64,000 nucleotides of DNA, taken from assembly GCA_002243285.1 (NCBI GenBank), contig CP022585.1:124001-188000 (forward strand), in the 5' to 3' direction. The stretch's first letter is position 1; each line of letters begins with the position of its first letter. Made by a program: the position numbers and the translations under genes. The notes under the pieces are model-generated. The model was not told the DNA's origin. It searched no databases and saw only the letters and a list, made by a program, of their open reading frames with translations. This DNA is from Candidatus Fluviicola riflensis. Lineage in GTDB: Bacteria > Bacteroidota > Bacteroidia > Flavobacteriales_D > Crocinitomicaceae. Shown here one piece after another: positions 49,876 to 57,477 of the stretch.

Positions 49876-50961
49876 ATGGTTAACAACGAACAACTCAAGG
49901 AAATCAATCAGCGAATCGCTGCTATTGCAGACTACCTGAAAATTCCTGAGAAAAAAATGCAGCTCAAAGAAGACGAACTGAAAACGCAGGATCCGGGTTT
50001 TTGGGACGATGCCAAAAAGGCGGAAGAATCCATGAAAGCGATCCGTGCATTGAAGTTTTGGATCGATTCGCATGCCAATCTGCAGAGTCAATATGACGAT
50101 TTGGAGGTACTCATTGAGTTTTCGAAAGAAGGTGCTGCCGAAGAATCGGAAGTGGAAGAAGCGTACAAAAAGTTGTTGAACGAAGTTGAAGAAGTTGAGT
50201 TGAAAAACATGCTTTCGGGCGAAGAAGACGGCCTGAGTGCAGTGCTTCAGATTACAGCCGGAGCAGGCGGAACCGAAAGCTGTGACTGGGCTTCGATGCT
50301 CATGCGCATGTACATGATGTGGGGACAGAAAAACGGTTATAAAATCACGGAACTCAATTACCAGGATGGTGATGTTGCCGGTGTAAAAACCGTGACACTT
50401 GAGTTCGACGGGCAGTTTGCGTTCGGTTATCTGAAAGGCGAAAATGGCGTTCACCGACTGGTACGCATTTCTCCGTTTGACTCCAATGCCAAACGCCACA
50501 CTTCGTTTGTTTCCGTATACGTTTATCCGTTGGTGGATGACAACATTGAGATTTACATCAATCCGGCAGATTTGTCATGGGATACATACCGTTCGGGTGG
50601 GGCAGGAGGACAAAACGTGAACAAGGTTGAAACAGCCGTTCGTTTGCGTCACGCACCTTCAGGCATTATCATCGAAAACTCCGAATCGCGTTCGCAATTG
50701 GCCAACAAGGAAAAAGCCATGCAGTTATTGCGTTCACAGCTTTACGAACTTGAATTGCGCGCCCGTTTGGAAAAACGTAACGAGATTGAAGCCGGCAAGA
50801 AAAAAATAGAATGGGGATCACAAATCCGCAACTACGTCATGCATCCGTATAAATTGGTAAAAGACGTACGTACCGGCCATGAAACGGGCAATGTGGAAGC
50901 AGTGATGGACGGCGACATCAACGAATTCCTGAAAGCGTATTTGATGACTTACGGAAGTTAA
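49876..50961 (+). CDS. prfB: Peptide chain release factor 2, without the programmed frameshift
   Basis: A 361-residue class I release factor that reads UAA/UGA. The codon-recognition tripeptide is in '[16 protein letters not shown]' (SPF, RF2-type) and the peptidyl-hydrolysis motif in '[17 protein letters not shown]' (GGQ). The frame is continuous from the ATG at 49876; the usual CUU-UGA frameshift site near codon 25 is replaced by sense codons ('[12 protein letters not shown]'), so autoregulation by +1 frameshifting is absent. Confidence 0.96.
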   Translation: MVNNEQLKEINQRIAAIADYLKIPEKKMQLKEDELKTQDPGFWDDAKKAEESMKAIRALKFWIDSHANLQSQYDDLEVLIEFSKEGAAEESEVEEAYKKLLNEVEEVELKNMLSGEEDGLSAVLQITAGAGGTESCDWASMLMRMYMMWGQKNGYKITELNYQDGDVAGVKTVTLEFDGQFAFGYLKGENGVHRLVRISPFDSNAKRHTSFVSVYVYPLVDDNIEIYINPADLSWDTYRSGGAGGQNVNKVETAVRLRHAPSGIIIENSESRSQLANKEKAMQLLRSQLYELELRARLEKRNEIEAGKKKIEWGSQIRNYVMHPYKLVKDVRTGHETGNVEAVMDGDINEFLKAYLMTYGS

Positions 50962-51027
50962 CATTTTTTCAGCATTGCAGGACTTTCATCCGTGCTTTTG
51001 ATTAATTTAAAGCCTTAAACCAAACAG

Positions 51028-51543
51028 ATGGATTCTCCGGTTCTTTTCTCTGAAAAACAGCGCTTTAAACAATGGTGGTTTTGGTTAATTCTTTTTGCGG
51101 TGAACGCGATTTTCCTTATTGGAGTTGTGCAGCAGGTCATTCTCGGAAAACAATTCGGGGATAAGCCAATGAGTGATACCGGCCTTTGTATTGTTGCGGG
51201 AATATTCCTGGCGATCACCCTGATTCTAAGCTTTAGCCAATTGCATACCATCATTACCCGGGAAGGAATAGTTGTTCGCTTAATTCCTTTTCATTTCGGG
51301 TTTAAACGCTATACCTGGGACCAGTTTTCAAAAGTGTATGTCCGCGAATATTCGCCCCTGACAGAATATGGCGGCTGGGGATTGCGCTATAGTATTTCAG
51401 GATACGGAAAAGCATACAACATAGCTGGAAAGCAGGGACTGCAACTGGAATTTCACAACGGGAAGAAATTGCTTATCGGTACGCAAAAAGCGAAAGAATT
51501 AAAAGCGGTTCTTGAAAAACTGGTGCCGCAACCCGATTTGTAA
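51028..51543 (+). CDS. Membrane protein with PH-like domain, unknown function
   Basis: A 171-residue protein with two N-terminal membrane segments ('WWFWLILFAVNAIFLIGVVQ', 'LCIVAGIFLAITLILSF') and a C-terminal beta-rich PH-like part ('LHTIITREGIVVRLIPFHFG', 'DQFSKVYVREYSPLTEYGGW', 'GKKLLIGTQKAKELKAVLEK'). Similar DUF proteins are frequent in Bacteroidota. Location inner membrane; role unknown. Confidence 0.78.
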   Translation: MDSPVLFSEKQRFKQWWFWLILFAVNAIFLIGVVQQVILGKQFGDKPMSDTGLCIVAGIFLAITLILSFSQLHTIITREGIVVRLIPFHFGFKRYTWDQFSKVYVREYSPLTEYGGWGLRYSISGYGKAYNIAGKQGLQLEFHNGKKLLIGTQKAKELKAVLEKLVPQPDL

Positions 51544-51582
51544 ACGGTATCCATTACTTTTAGAATTCAAAAATTTACATCC

Positions 51583-51945
51583 ATGGCCGACGAAGAAAAA
51601 ATACAGATTTACCACAATGCGATGTGCTCTAAAAGTCGTGAAGGAATGTGCATGCTCGAAGAATTGGGCGACGAAGTAGAAATTGTCGAATACACCAAAA
51701 ATCCGCTCACCGAAGAACAACTTTCGGAATTGATCGCCAAATTGGGAATTAGGCCGAAACAATTGGTTCGTACCAAGGAAGAAATCTATAAAACCAAATT
51801 CGCCGACCGCAAAATGACGCCCAAACAATGGATCAAAGCGATGATCAAATACCCCGAATTGATGGAACGCCCGATTGTGGTGAAAGGAAACAAGGCAGTG
51901 ATTGGCCGTCCACCAACATTGATTACCGAACTTATTCAATCATAA
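51583..51945 (+). CDS. ArsC/Spx-family arsenate reductase-like protein
   Basis: A 120-residue thioredoxin-fold protein. The active cysteine is in 'YHNAMCSKSREGMCML' (ArsC: N-x-x-C-x-x-S-R), followed by 'PLTEEQLSELIAKLGIRPKQ', 'LVRTKEEIYK' and 'PIVVKGNKAVIGRPP'. It is probably a glutaredoxin-type arsenate reductase or a general reductase of the YfgD class; no arsenic-resistance neighbours are present. It lies 11 bp before the MgtC-like gene. Confidence 0.88.
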   Translation: MADEEKIQIYHNAMCSKSREGMCMLEELGDEVEIVEYTKNPLTEEQLSELIAKLGIRPKQLVRTKEEIYKTKFADRKMTPKQWIKAMIKYPELMERPIVVKGNKAVIGRPPTLITELIQS

Positions 51946-51955
51946 TCTTAGCTTG

Positions 51956-52441
51956 ATGTTAAAAGAATTCGATTTTTTGCTCAAAATGCTGCCTGAGATT
52001 CTCGTAGCAGCCGCCTGCGGGACCATCGTGGGAATTGATCGGGAGATCAAAAACAAAGCCGCCGGAATTCGTACGCACGTACTTATTTGCGTGGGAGCAG
52101 CCATTTTTACATTGGTCGGAATCAGTTTCGGTGAAGGCTCGGATCCAACACGTGTTATTGGACAAATTATTACCGGAATCGGATTTTTGGGCGGTGGCGT
52201 TATTTTTAAACAAAGTGATCGTTTGGTAGGAATTACCAGCGCTGCGTTTATCTGGTTCATTGCGGCAATCGGTGTGCTGTGTGGCTTGGGTTATTTGCTT
52301 TCGGCCGGTATTCTCACCATTGGATTTGTGATTTTGACGAACGTTCTGAAATACCTGGAACAGTTTGTAGAAAGCAAGCAAAAACCTGAGGTAAGGACTA
52401 AGAAAACGAAAAGTCCGGGGGAGCCGGAAGAGGAAGAATAG
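51956..52441 (+). CDS. MgtC/SapB family membrane protein
   Basis: A 161-residue membrane protein with about four hydrophobic segments and family motifs 'AAACGTIVGIDREIKNKAAG', 'RTHVLICVGAAIFTLVGIS' and 'GIGFLGGGVIFKQ'. The C-terminal soluble tail is charged. MgtC proteins act in Mg2+ limitation or modulate membrane ATPase; the short form here lacks the C-terminal ACT-like domain of Salmonella MgtC. The ATG at 51956 is preferred over the adjacent TTG. Confidence 0.9.
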   Translation: MLKEFDFLLKMLPEILVAAACGTIVGIDREIKNKAAGIRTHVLICVGAAIFTLVGISFGEGSDPTRVIGQIITGIGFLGGGVIFKQSDRLVGITSAAFIWFIAAIGVLCGLGYLLSAGILTIGFVILTNVLKYLEQFVESKQKPEVRTKKTKSPGEPEEEE

Positions 52442-52448
52442 CTGCTGA

Positions 52449-53210
52449 TTAGTCAATTACTAATTCATAACGAAATGTACTCACCGTCCAAATGGCTATT
52501 GCGGTGCCAAGTGTTTGGTTTGAAACAAGGAGGATGATGTTTCCGTCTTTTCGATTCATGACGCACTCGAAGTTGGTTGTGAATTGAATTCCTTCAATGG
52601 ATTTTTGTATGTCATCTTCTGTAATATGATCTCCAAGCCGCGAAACGATTTCTTCTTTCAACTGATCTTCATCTACGGCTGAAACACCGGCTATCGTAAT
52701 GGTTTTTTTATCCATTTTCACCGGGTATATCATGACACTCAATGGCATCGTATCACCGCCGAAAGGTGCGGCTTTTAATTCTAAAAAAGAAGTGTCTTTT
52801 TCTGATAAAACCAATCCGTAAAACCCGTAAAAATTGATAATCTCCATTGGAACGTGCGGATCGGATAGCTCACCGATTGCTTTGGGATCAGCGCCTTTTT
52901 TTGTTGTTTGGAATTTCCATTCGGGTATTTCAATGGTGTCTGTTCCTACAGTAAAATTGGAGTACTTCCAGGAAATTTCATACGATGTATCTGTTTCCGC
53001 TAAAACGCGCGCCTCTATAGCAGATTTAGCTTCTGCTTTGGGGCCGATTCTTCCGTTTGATGTACGTTGAATCGTTGTTGAATAAGTATAGTGATTCGCA
53101 TCATTCGTTTTCCAATCGGCCTTTACAAAAATGGAGTCTCCTGAGAGCACAATTTGCCCGTGGAGAAAACCATTCAGCAACAAAAAAAGTAATAGTACCG
53201 GGTTCTTCAT
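52449..53210 (-). CDS. Exported protein of unknown function
   Basis: A 253-residue protein with a signal peptide ('LLLFLLLNGFLHGQ') and beta-rich composition ('SYEISWKYSNFTVGTDTIEI', 'MPLSVMIYPVKMDKKTITIA', 'AIWTVSTFRYELVID'). No family recognised. It begins 18 bp after the response-regulator stop on the same strand, so it may belong to that operon. Confidence 0.75.
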   Translation of the reverse strand: MKNPVLLLFLLLNGFLHGQIVLSGDSIFVKADWKTNDANHYTYSTTIQRTSNGRIGPKAEAKSAIEARVLAETDTSYEISWKYSNFTVGTDTIEIPEWKFQTTKKGADPKAIGELSDPHVPMEIINFYGFYGLVLSEKDTSFLELKAAPFGGDTMPLSVMIYPVKMDKKTITIAGVSAVDEDQLKEEIVSRLGDHITEDDIQKSIEGIQFTTNFECVMNRKDGNIILLVSNQTLGTAIAIWTVSTFRYELVID

Positions 53211-53228
53211 ACGTCAGTGAAATTATGG

Positions 53229-53972
53229 TTACAATCCTTCCAGCATTTTCATTACTTCGGGCCGTTTGCGTGTAGAAACCGGAATCATGGAACCGTCATT
53301 TAAGATCAAATGGCCGCCTTCGGTTTTCACATATTCGCGAATACATTTGGTATTGATGAGGTGCGATTGATGCACGCGGTAAAATCCCTGGTCGGAAAGC
53401 AGATCTTCAAATTCCTTCAAGGTCTTGGTTACCATCATTTTTTTGCCGCTGTTGAAGTAAAAGCAGGTGTAATTCACATCGCTTTCGCAACGAACGATAT
53501 CAGTAATCGTGACAATATTGATTTTATCCTGTGAATGCAACGCCAGGCGTTCGTGCGGTTTCGCGTGATTTTTCAGGGAATCATTCAACAAACGGTACTT
53601 CGCATTTTCGTTCAGGTGCTGCCGGCGAAATTTATCCAATGCGTTCACCAATTCGTCCGGATCGATGGGCTTGAGTAAATAATCGATTGCTGCGTAGCGA
53701 AATGCCTTGATCGCATGCGCGTCCGAAGCGGTGATGAACACAATTTTGAAGTTAATTTCCGGCAATACATCCAATAAGTCAAATCCGCTGCCATCCTGCA
53801 TTTGGATGTCGAGAAACAAAATATCGGGTTGGATTTTCTTTAGCAATTTAGCGCCTTCCACCACGCCACCGGCTTCGGCAATCACTTCCACATCGGTGGC
53901 ATAAGTAAGCAGGTCTGTGCGGAATGTTTGCCGCGCCTGTTCACTGTCGTCTATGATGATGGCTTTGATCAT
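53229..53972 (-). CDS. LytTR-family response regulator
   Basis: A 247-residue regulator with a receiver domain (about 1-120; 'IIIDDSEQARQTF', phosphoacceptor Asp in 'ILFLDIQMQDGSG', Lys in 'YLLKPIDPDE') and a LytTR domain (about 145-247; 'IVRCESDVNYTCFYF', 'FYRVHQSHLINTKCIREY'). It is close in sequence to the regulator at 9553. It follows the propeller kinase on the same strand, separated by 161 bp that include a 24-bp perfect inverted repeat. The start at 53972 gives the usual N-terminus. Confidence 0.93.
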   Translation of the reverse strand: MIKAIIIDDSEQARQTFRTDLLTYATDVEVIAEAGGVVEGAKLLKKIQPDILFLDIQMQDGSGFDLLDVLPEINFKIVFITASDAHAIKAFRYAAIDYLLKPIDPDELVNALDKFRRQHLNENAKYRLLNDSLKNHAKPHERLALHSQDKINIVTITDIVRCESDVNYTCFYFNSGKKMMVTKTLKEFEDLLSDQGFYRVHQSHLINTKCIREYVKTEGGHLILNDGSMIPVSTRKRPEVMKMLEGL

Positions 53973-54061
53973 GGTTCTAAAATTATCCAAAATTCGGTAG
54001 AATTGATTTCGGTGTGGAAACTTTGCTGTTATTCGGGAAATTTTTTAATTGTAAATAGCGA

Positions 54062-54120
54062 CACGTAATATTGCAAATTTACGTGGATGAATCAGGCACG
54101 TAAATTTGCAATATTACGTG
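54062..54120. repeat. 24-bp perfect inverted repeat between kinase and regulator genes
   Basis: 54062-54085 (starting CACGTAATATTGCAAATTTA) is exactly complementary to 54097-54120, with an 11-base loop. Each arm also begins CACGTAA and ends TTACGTG, so it can fold on itself. It lies just after the stop of the propeller kinase gene, before the regulator on the minus strand. No T tract follows in either direction. Confidence 0.9.
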
Positions 54121-54133
54121 GGCTTAAAAATCA

Positions 54134-57100
54134 TCAAACCACCAAAACCCTCACCACCACTTTCGTCCCAACCGCACCACCATTCTCATCTTCCAGATCA
54201 ATAATCTCCAGCGAAGAACTTCCCGCATCACTTTGCTGTAGATCAAGGCGTTCCTGCGTCACACGCAAGGCGGTCGATTGATGGTACGTTTCCTTGCTTT
54301 TTTCATTCAGGCGACCGGCATTTTTGCGGCCAATTCCGTTGTCAGTTACCGTACATTCCACAAACTCGCCTTTGTCGGAAAAGTGAATGTAAATCTGCCC
54401 GCGTTTATCCGCCTGTTCTTCACCGAAACGGAAGCCGTGTTTAATCGCATTTTCAACAAACGGTTGCAACAGCATCGGTGGTAATTTGATGAAATCTTTC
54501 TCCAGCGATTCATCAAATGTGATCGTATAATCAAAGCGGTTTCCGGTACAATATTGTTCGATGAGCAGGTAATTTTCCAGCGTTTGGATTTCTTCGTCAA
54601 GCGTAATGTGTGTGTTGCGCGAATTGTCGAGAATCTGGCGCATCAGTCGTGAGAATTTCGCCAGGTAATACCGCGCTTCCTGCTCATTTCCGTTGCCGAT
54701 TTGCGATTGAATCGAATTGAGTGCATTGAAAATAAAATGCGGATTCATCTGTAAACGCAAGGCTTTTTGTTCCAGTTCCACAACTTCTTTTTCCAGTTGA
54801 AAGCGTTGTTGCATTTCACGTGATTTCCTGCGGATGCGATTGGTTTGCCATCTGAAAATGCCGAGGAGAACACCAACTCCAAAGCCAATTTCCAACAAAA
54901 TGAACCACCAGCGCTGCCAGAAAGGGGCCGTAATTTCGATGGAAATCAATTGCGGTTTTTTATTCCAGACACCGTCTTCGTTGCTGGCTTTTACCATAAA
55001 GGTGTAGTTCCCCGGACTGATATTGGAATAAACGATACTGTGCTGGTGTGTTTCGGGCGACCAATCGGCATCAAATCCAACCAGTTTCCATTTGTATTTT
55101 ACCGCTTCGGGATTACTGAAATTAATCGCGAAAAAGTTGAAACTCAGGTGATTCTGATCGTAAGGTAAATGCAATTCCCGCACCGCATTCCAGTCGCCGA
55201 TGGCTGATTTATAGGCCGTAGAATTCAGCGGTTCGTAAAACAAACGTACATCGGTAATACTGGTAATCGGTTCGTGTTTGTTGCTGCGCGAATTGGCCGG
55301 ATTGTAGCGCGATAAACCATTGATGGTTCCAAACCAAATCGTGCCGTTCGGATCGTTGAACACCGCATTCTGACAGGTTTCGATTCCGGTAAAACCTTCT
55401 CCTTTACCAAAATGTTTGATCGAAACAGGCTTGCGTTGGCCATTTAGCCGGATATAATCCAAACCCGTTTCCGAACCCACGATGAGGTTGTTCCGTTTGT
55501 CGACAGTCAGCAAATACACATTCGAAGAAGTCAACCCGCTCGTATGATCATAATTGACCGGAATCTTGCTTCCGTTGTAAATGGAAACGCGCGCAATTCC
55601 CGATCCTGCCGTCCCGATCCACAAATAACCGCTGTTGTCTTCGGCGAGGGAACGAATGGCGTTGGAACGCAAACCTTGCTTGGTGCGTACATGTAATCGG
55701 ATCGGTCGGCCATTTTCTACCACACCCACACCGTTATTATCGGTTCCGTACCAAATGCGGTTCTGGTGGTCCAAATGAATAGATGTTAATCGGTCTTGTA
55801 ACAAGCCTTTACTCACAGTAATAAACGTAATTTCCGGACGCAGTGTTCCGTTCGGGACCAGTTTGATAAGTCCCGAACCCGCTGTAGCGATCCAAATCAC
55901 ACCATCTTTATCGGTGACCATTCCGCGTACATAGATTTGTTCCAGTCGGGGAATGAGTTCAAAACTTGCTCCGTCATAAGCATAAACGCCCTGGCCATCG
56001 GTTCCGAAATACAGCCAACCATCGTTGCTTTCGGTGGTAGCTTTTACTTTCACATCGGCAAAACCATTCTGCCCGCTAAATGTGCTAAACCGTGACTGCG
56101 AAAGCACGGTCAATCCTTTTTGTGACGTACCGATCCAAAGCCGTTGCCTGCTGTCGCGAAAGATGCTGTAAATGTAATTGCCTCCCAATCCGGAAGAAAC
56201 ATCGTAGGTCGTAAACAGTTTCCCGAAATAATTACAGATGCCGCCGCCGGAAGTCCCGAACCATAAACTTCCGCTGTTATCCTGTGTGATGCTTCGCACA
56301 TGATTATTGCTCAAACCTTCTTTTTCGGTAAGGGTTCCGAAAACTTTGGTGAGCGAATTGTAATGAACAATCCCGTGATTGAGTGTACCAAACCAAACGT
56401 TGTTGTCGTCATCGCAAAAGATGTCGAGTACCGTTCGGGTATACAATTCATGGTGCCAGTCGATGCGTGAATAATGATAGCCGTCGTAAACATAAGCGCC
56501 ATCACCATAAGTCCCGATCCAGATAAATCCATTCGGGCCTTCTTTCACCACATTGATTGCGTTGGACATATAGCGGGATTCCTTGCTCAGGGGTTTCAAC
56601 ACGCGTTGATTCCCTTTTTTATCGATGCGAAAAAGCCCTTTTCCGGTTGCCAGCCAAATCCGGTCCTTTCGATCAATGAGAACGCTGTTGATTGTCGTTT
56701 TCGGCAAACGGATCTTATCAGAAACCGAAGTAAATCGGCCGTTTTTAAAGTACATTAGTCCGTCGCTCGTCGCCAGCCATTTCCCGTCATTCCGGTCGAT
56801 TGCAATATCGTAAACAATCACCGGCTCGCCTTTTGTAAGCGGTTGGTAATTGGTAAACGATTTCCCGTTGTACATGGAAATTCCGCTATCGGTCGCAATC
56901 CAGAGGCGATGTTTACTGTCTTCTTTTATCTTGCGGATATAGCTGCTTATAAGCCCGTTTTTTTCGGTGAATGTTTCAAATCGCGTTCCGTCAAACCGGC
57001 AAAGTCCGCCGCCTCTTGTTCCCAGCCACAAATATCCTCTGTGATCCTGCAGCATGGTATAAACCTGCGATTGCGCTACACCGTCTTTTACGGTGAAATT

Positions 57101-57178
57101 TCGGAAATTGTACTGCTGGCCCCAGCCCGAAACGGAAAGGAGTAATCCGATGAAAAGTAACCGAAATGATGTTGCCAA
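54134..57178 (-). CDS. Propeller-containing sensor histidine kinase (Reg_prop / Y_Y_Y type)
   Basis: A 1014-residue sensor kinase. A signal peptide ('LLLSVSGWGQQ') precedes two seven-bladed-type propellers made of two-component-regulator propeller repeats (about 25-620; 'DHRGYLWLGTRGGGLCRFDG', 'DNSGSLWFGTSGGGICNYFG', many WxGT motifs). A Y_Y_Y domain (about 650-735; 'YKWKLVGFDADW', 'SPGNYTFMVKASNEDGVW'), one membrane segment (about 748-770) and a His_kinase domain ('MNPHFIFNALNSIQSQI', 'FVENAIKHGFRFG') complete it. Unlike hybrid systems in Bacteroides it has no fused receiver; the LytTR gene at 53229 is the partner. Usually senses sugars, but the ligand is unknown. Confidence 0.92.
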   Translation of the reverse strand: MATSFRLLFIGLLLSVSGWGQQYNFRNFTVKDGVAQSQVYTMLQDHRGYLWLGTRGGGLCRFDGTRFETFTEKNGLISSYIRKIKEDSKHRLWIATDSGISMYNGKSFTNYQPLTKGEPVIVYDIAIDRNDGKWLATSDGLMYFKNGRFTSVSDKIRLPKTTINSVLIDRKDRIWLATGKGLFRIDKKGNQRVLKPLSKESRYMSNAINVVKEGPNGFIWIGTYGDGAYVYDGYHYSRIDWHHELYTRTVLDIFCDDDNNVWFGTLNHGIVHYNSLTKVFGTLTEKEGLSNNHVRSITQDNSGSLWFGTSGGGICNYFGKLFTTYDVSSGLGGNYIYSIFRDSRQRLWIGTSQKGLTVLSQSRFSTFSGQNGFADVKVKATTESNDGWLYFGTDGQGVYAYDGASFELIPRLEQIYVRGMVTDKDGVIWIATAGSGLIKLVPNGTLRPEITFITVSKGLLQDRLTSIHLDHQNRIWYGTDNNGVGVVENGRPIRLHVRTKQGLRSNAIRSLAEDNSGYLWIGTAGSGIARVSIYNGSKIPVNYDHTSGLTSSNVYLLTVDKRNNLIVGSETGLDYIRLNGQRKPVSIKHFGKGEGFTGIETCQNAVFNDPNGTIWFGTINGLSRYNPANSRSNKHEPITSITDVRLFYEPLNSTAYKSAIGDWNAVRELHLPYDQNHLSFNFFAINFSNPEAVKYKWKLVGFDADWSPETHQHSIVYSNISPGNYTFMVKASNEDGVWNKKPQLISIEITAPFWQRWWFILLEIGFGVGVLLGIFRWQTNRIRRKSREMQQRFQLEKEVVELEQKALRLQMNPHFIFNALNSIQSQIGNGNEQEARYYLAKFSRLMRQILDNSRNTHITLDEEIQTLENYLLIEQYCTGNRFDYTITFDESLEKDFIKLPPMLLQPFVENAIKHGFRFGEEQADKRGQIYIHFSDKGEFVECTVTDNGIGRKNAGRLNEKSKETYHQSTALRVTQERLDLQQSDAGSSSLEIIDLEDENGGAVGTKVVVRVLVV

Positions 57179-57477
57179 CGAATGGGATTTTTGTGGTGCT
57201 AATGTACTGTTTTGACACTAAAATCAATGAAAAAATTACACCGGTAAAAGTTCCGTAATATTGCGGGATTACTGAATTTAACATGCTTTAAATCAGTTGT
57301 TTAAGTACATTTTTTGACGAAAACAAATAAAATTCTTTTGCAGGAAGACCATCTCAACCGATAGTTTAATCAATAAACTATGGCGCTTTCTATCCCAATA
57401 ACCGCGAATAATAAAGTAGCCTGCATCCTCTTTCAAATTGATACTAAGTTCACCCTATAAATTATCATGGGAGCAGC
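57179..57477. other. Divergent intergenic region with a 26-bp repeat copy
   Basis: About 300 bp between the propeller kinase and pbpC. It holds the 26-bp repeat (57251-57276). No gene seen. Confidence 0.6.
57251..57276 (+). repeat. 26-bp dispersed repeat, copy 3
   Basis: Identical to the copies at 20906 and 21442, in the same orientation; identity with copy 2 extends to about 30 bp. Confidence 0.9.

Noticed and set aside
49840..50499. 219-codon open frame opposite prfB
   Set aside because: Antisense shadow of prfB, with Phe-rich composition and no domain.
55108..55122. Fourth copy of the 26-mer (GGGATTACTGAA)
   Set aside because: Only about 12 bases match, inside the Y_Y_Y domain coding region; likely chance.
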